From positions 1 to 7,121 of the forward strand of contig JASLGG010000022.1 of NCBI GenBank assembly GCA_030150265.1: a stretch of DNA of 7,121 nucleotides, read 5' to 3'. Made by a program: the position numbers and the translations under genes. Under the pieces are notes generated by a model. It was not told the DNA's origin and ran no database searches. It was given only the letters and a program-made list of their open reading frames with translations. Each line of letters opens with the position of its first letter. The first letter of the stretch is position 1. The DNA comes from Protaetiibacter sp. Its GTDB lineage: Bacteria; Actinomycetota; Actinomycetes; Actinomycetales; Microbacteriaceae. This document shows, one piece after another, positions 5,418 through 7,121 of the stretch.

Positions 5418-7115
5418 TCAGCCGGTGACGGCGCCCTCCGCGGCGGAGCGCACGAGCTTGGAGTACTTGGCGAGCACGCCGCGGGTGTAGCGCGGGGGCA
5501 GCGGCGCCCAGCCCTCACGGCGATCCGCGAGCTCCTCGGCGTCGACGAGCAGCTCGATCGAGCGCGCCGCGATGTCGACCCGGATGCGATCGCCGTCGCG
5601 CACGAAGGCGATGGGGCCGGCATCCACCGCCTCGGGGGCGATGTGGCCGATGCAGAGGCCCGTGGTGCCGCCCGAGAAGCGGCCGTCCGTGAGCAGCAGC
5701 ACGTCCTTGCCGAGCCCGGCGCCCTTGATGGCCGCCGTGATGGCGAGCATCTCGCGCATGCCGGGTCCGCCCTTCGGGCCCTCGTAGCGGATGACCACCA
5801 CGTCGCCGTGCTCGATCTCCCCGTTCGTGAGCGCGTCGAGGGCGGCGCGCTCGCGCTCGAACACGCGCGCGGGACCCTCGAAGGTGGCGGCGTCGAAGCC
5901 GGCGGTCTTGACGACCGCGCCCTCCGGCGCGAGCGAGCCGTGCAGGATCGTCAGGCCGCCGGTCTCGTGGATGGGGTTGTCGAGCGTGCGCAGCACGTCG
6001 CCGTCGAGCGGCGGGATGGGGCCGATGTCGGCGAGGTTCTCGGCGAGCGTCTTGCCGGTCACCGTGAGCGCATCGCCGTGCATGAGGCCGGCATCCAGCA
6101 GCGCCTTCATGAGAACCGGGAGCCCGCCGCGACGGTCGACGTCGTTCATCACGTACCGGCCGAAGGGCTTGAGGTCGCCGATGTGCGGCACCTTCGAGCC
6201 GATGCGGTTGAAGTCGTCGAGGGTCAGCTCCACCTCGGCCTCGTGGGCGATCGCGAGCAGGTGCAGCACGATGTTGGTCGAGCCGCCGAGCGCCATGCCC
6301 ACCGCGATGGCGTTCTCGAAGGCCTTCTTGGTGAGGATCTGGCGGGCCGTGATGCCCTTCCGCAGCAGCTCGACCACGGCCTCGCCCGAGCGGTGGGCGT
6401 AGTAGTCGCGGCGGCGGTCGTAGCTGGGCGGCGATGCCGACCCCGGAATGGAGAGCCCGAGCGCCTCGGCGACGGAAGCCATCGTGTTGGCCGTGTACAT
6501 GCCGCCGCAGGCACCCTCGCCGGGCGCGAAGGCGCACTCGATGGCGTGGGCATCCGCCTCCGACATGATCCCGGCCTTCACGCCGCCGACCGCCTCGAAG
6601 GAGTCGATGATCGTGATGTCCTTCTCGGTGCCGTCCGAGAGGCGCACCCAGCCGGGTGCGATCGAGCCCGCGTAGAGGAAGACGGATGCGAGATCCAGCC
6701 GCGCCGCCGCCATCAGCATCCCGGGGATCGACTTGTCGCATCCGGCGAGCAGCACCGAGCCGTCGAGCCGCTCGGCCTGCATCACGGTCTCGACCGAGTC
6801 GGCGATCACCTCGCGCGAGACGAGCGAGAAGTGCATGCCCTCGTGGCCCATCGAGATGCCGTCAGAGACCGACACCGTGCCGAACTGCAGCGGGTAGCCG
6901 CCGCCCGAGTGCACACCCTCTTTCGCGCCCTGCGCGAGCCGGTCGAGGCTCAGGTTGCACGGCGTAATCTCGTTCCACGAACTCGCGATGCCGATCTGGG
7001 GCTTGTCCCAGTCTTCGTCGCCCATACCGACAGCCCGAAGCATGCCGCGAGCGGCCGCTTTCTCTATGCCATCCGTGACGTCGCGACTGCGCGGCTTCAT
7101 ATCGATTTGTGCCAT
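5418..7115 (-). CDS. ilvD: Dihydroxyacid dehydratase
   Basis: IlvD removes water from 2,3-dihydroxyisovalerate and 2,3-dihydroxy-3-methylvalerate to give the 2-keto acid precursors of valine, leucine and isoleucine. The 565 residues match the shorter IlvD form with a [2Fe-2S] cluster. Candidate cluster ligands are C53 (ITPCNLSLDRLA), C126 (LLAGCDKSIPGM, the family signature) and C203 (GEGACGGMYTANTM). D85 in SVSDGISMGHEGM, D127 and K128 fit the Mg site with its modified lysine, and S481 in TDGRFSGGTTG is the probable catalytic base; GPKGGPGMREM at 447-457 is the second family signature. The start ATG opens the conserved MKPRSRDVTDG region; only six bases upstream are visible, so the ribosome site cannot be judged. 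It is complete, ending 17 bases before the repeat array. The enzyme acts after IlvC, so this window holds all the common enzymes except the transaminase. Confidence 0.97.
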   Translation of the reverse strand: MAQIDMKPRSRDVTDGIEKAAARGMLRAVGMGDEDWDKPQIGIASSWNEITPCNLSLDRLAQGAKEGVHSGGGYPLQFGTVSVSDGISMGHEGMHFSLVSREVIADSVETVMQAERLDGSVLLAGCDKSIPGMLMAAARLDLASVFLYAGSIAPGWVRLSDGTEKDITIIDSFEAVGGVKAGIMSEADAHAIECAFAPGEGACGGMYTANTMASVAEALGLSIPGSASPPSYDRRRDYYAHRSGEAVVELLRKGITARQILTKKAFENAIAVGMALGGSTNIVLHLLAIAHEAEVELTLDDFNRIGSKVPHIGDLKPFGRYVMNDVDRRGGLPVLMKALLDAGLMHGDALTVTGKTLAENLADIGPIPPLDGDVLRTLDNPIHETGGLTILHGSLAPEGAVVKTAGFDAATFEGPARVFERERAALDALTNGEIEHGDVVVIRYEGPKGGPGMREMLAITAAIKGAGLGKDVLLLTDGRFSGGTTGLCIGHIAPEAVDAGPIAFVRDGDRIRVDIAARSIELLVDAEELADRREGWAPLPPRYTRGVLAKYSKLVRSAAEGAVTG

Positions 7116-7121
7116 CTCTGC

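Noticed and set aside
5515..6741. A minus-strand frame of 408 codons inside ilvD
   Set aside because: Arginine- and histidine-rich off-frame reading of ilvD; no domain.

Overview
The window looks like a chromosomal segment from a high-GC actinobacterium, most likely of the Microbacteriaceae type. Three things suggest this: codons ending strongly in G/C, GTG and TTG starts, and intergenic motifs that I recall as common in those genomes. The family assignment is an inference, because no rRNA or other marker gene is present.

Every gene I can support is on the minus strand, so transcription runs from high to low coordinates. The order is ilvD (dihydroxyacid dehydratase), a 504-base spacer, ilvB (acetolactate synthase catalytic subunit), ilvN (its regulatory subunit), ilvC (ketol-acid reductoisomerase), a terminator-like hairpin, a HAD-IB type phosphatase, an AT-rich promoter/operator region, and the first 186 or so codons of a DeoR-family regulator that runs off the left edge.

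IlvB with IlvN makes acetolactate or acetohydroxybutyrate, IlvC isomerises and reduces it, and IlvD dehydrates the dihydroxyacid to the 2-keto acid precursor of valine, isoleucine and (via ketoisovalerate) leucine. Only the final transaminase (ilvE) and the threonine deaminase that feeds the isoleucine branch are missing from the common pathway. ilvB and ilvN are 4 bases apart and clearly co-translated; ilvC follows after 74 bases. ilvD is probably a separate or loosely coupled unit. The HAD gene and the deoR-like gene appear to be independent transcription units with no visible link to branched-chain amino acid synthesis.

The genes themselves are ordinary and complete, with key catalytic residues in place. 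The interest lies between them: a spaced array of a 12-base motif after ilvD, a possible frameshifted coding remnant and short leader ORF before ilvB, two different dispersed stem-loop type repeats flanking ilvC, a probable leaderless GTG start for the HAD gene, and a compact operator-like region in front of the deoR-like gene. I see no RNA gene, CRISPR array, transposase, prophage or defence system, and nothing that amounts to a new multi-gene system.
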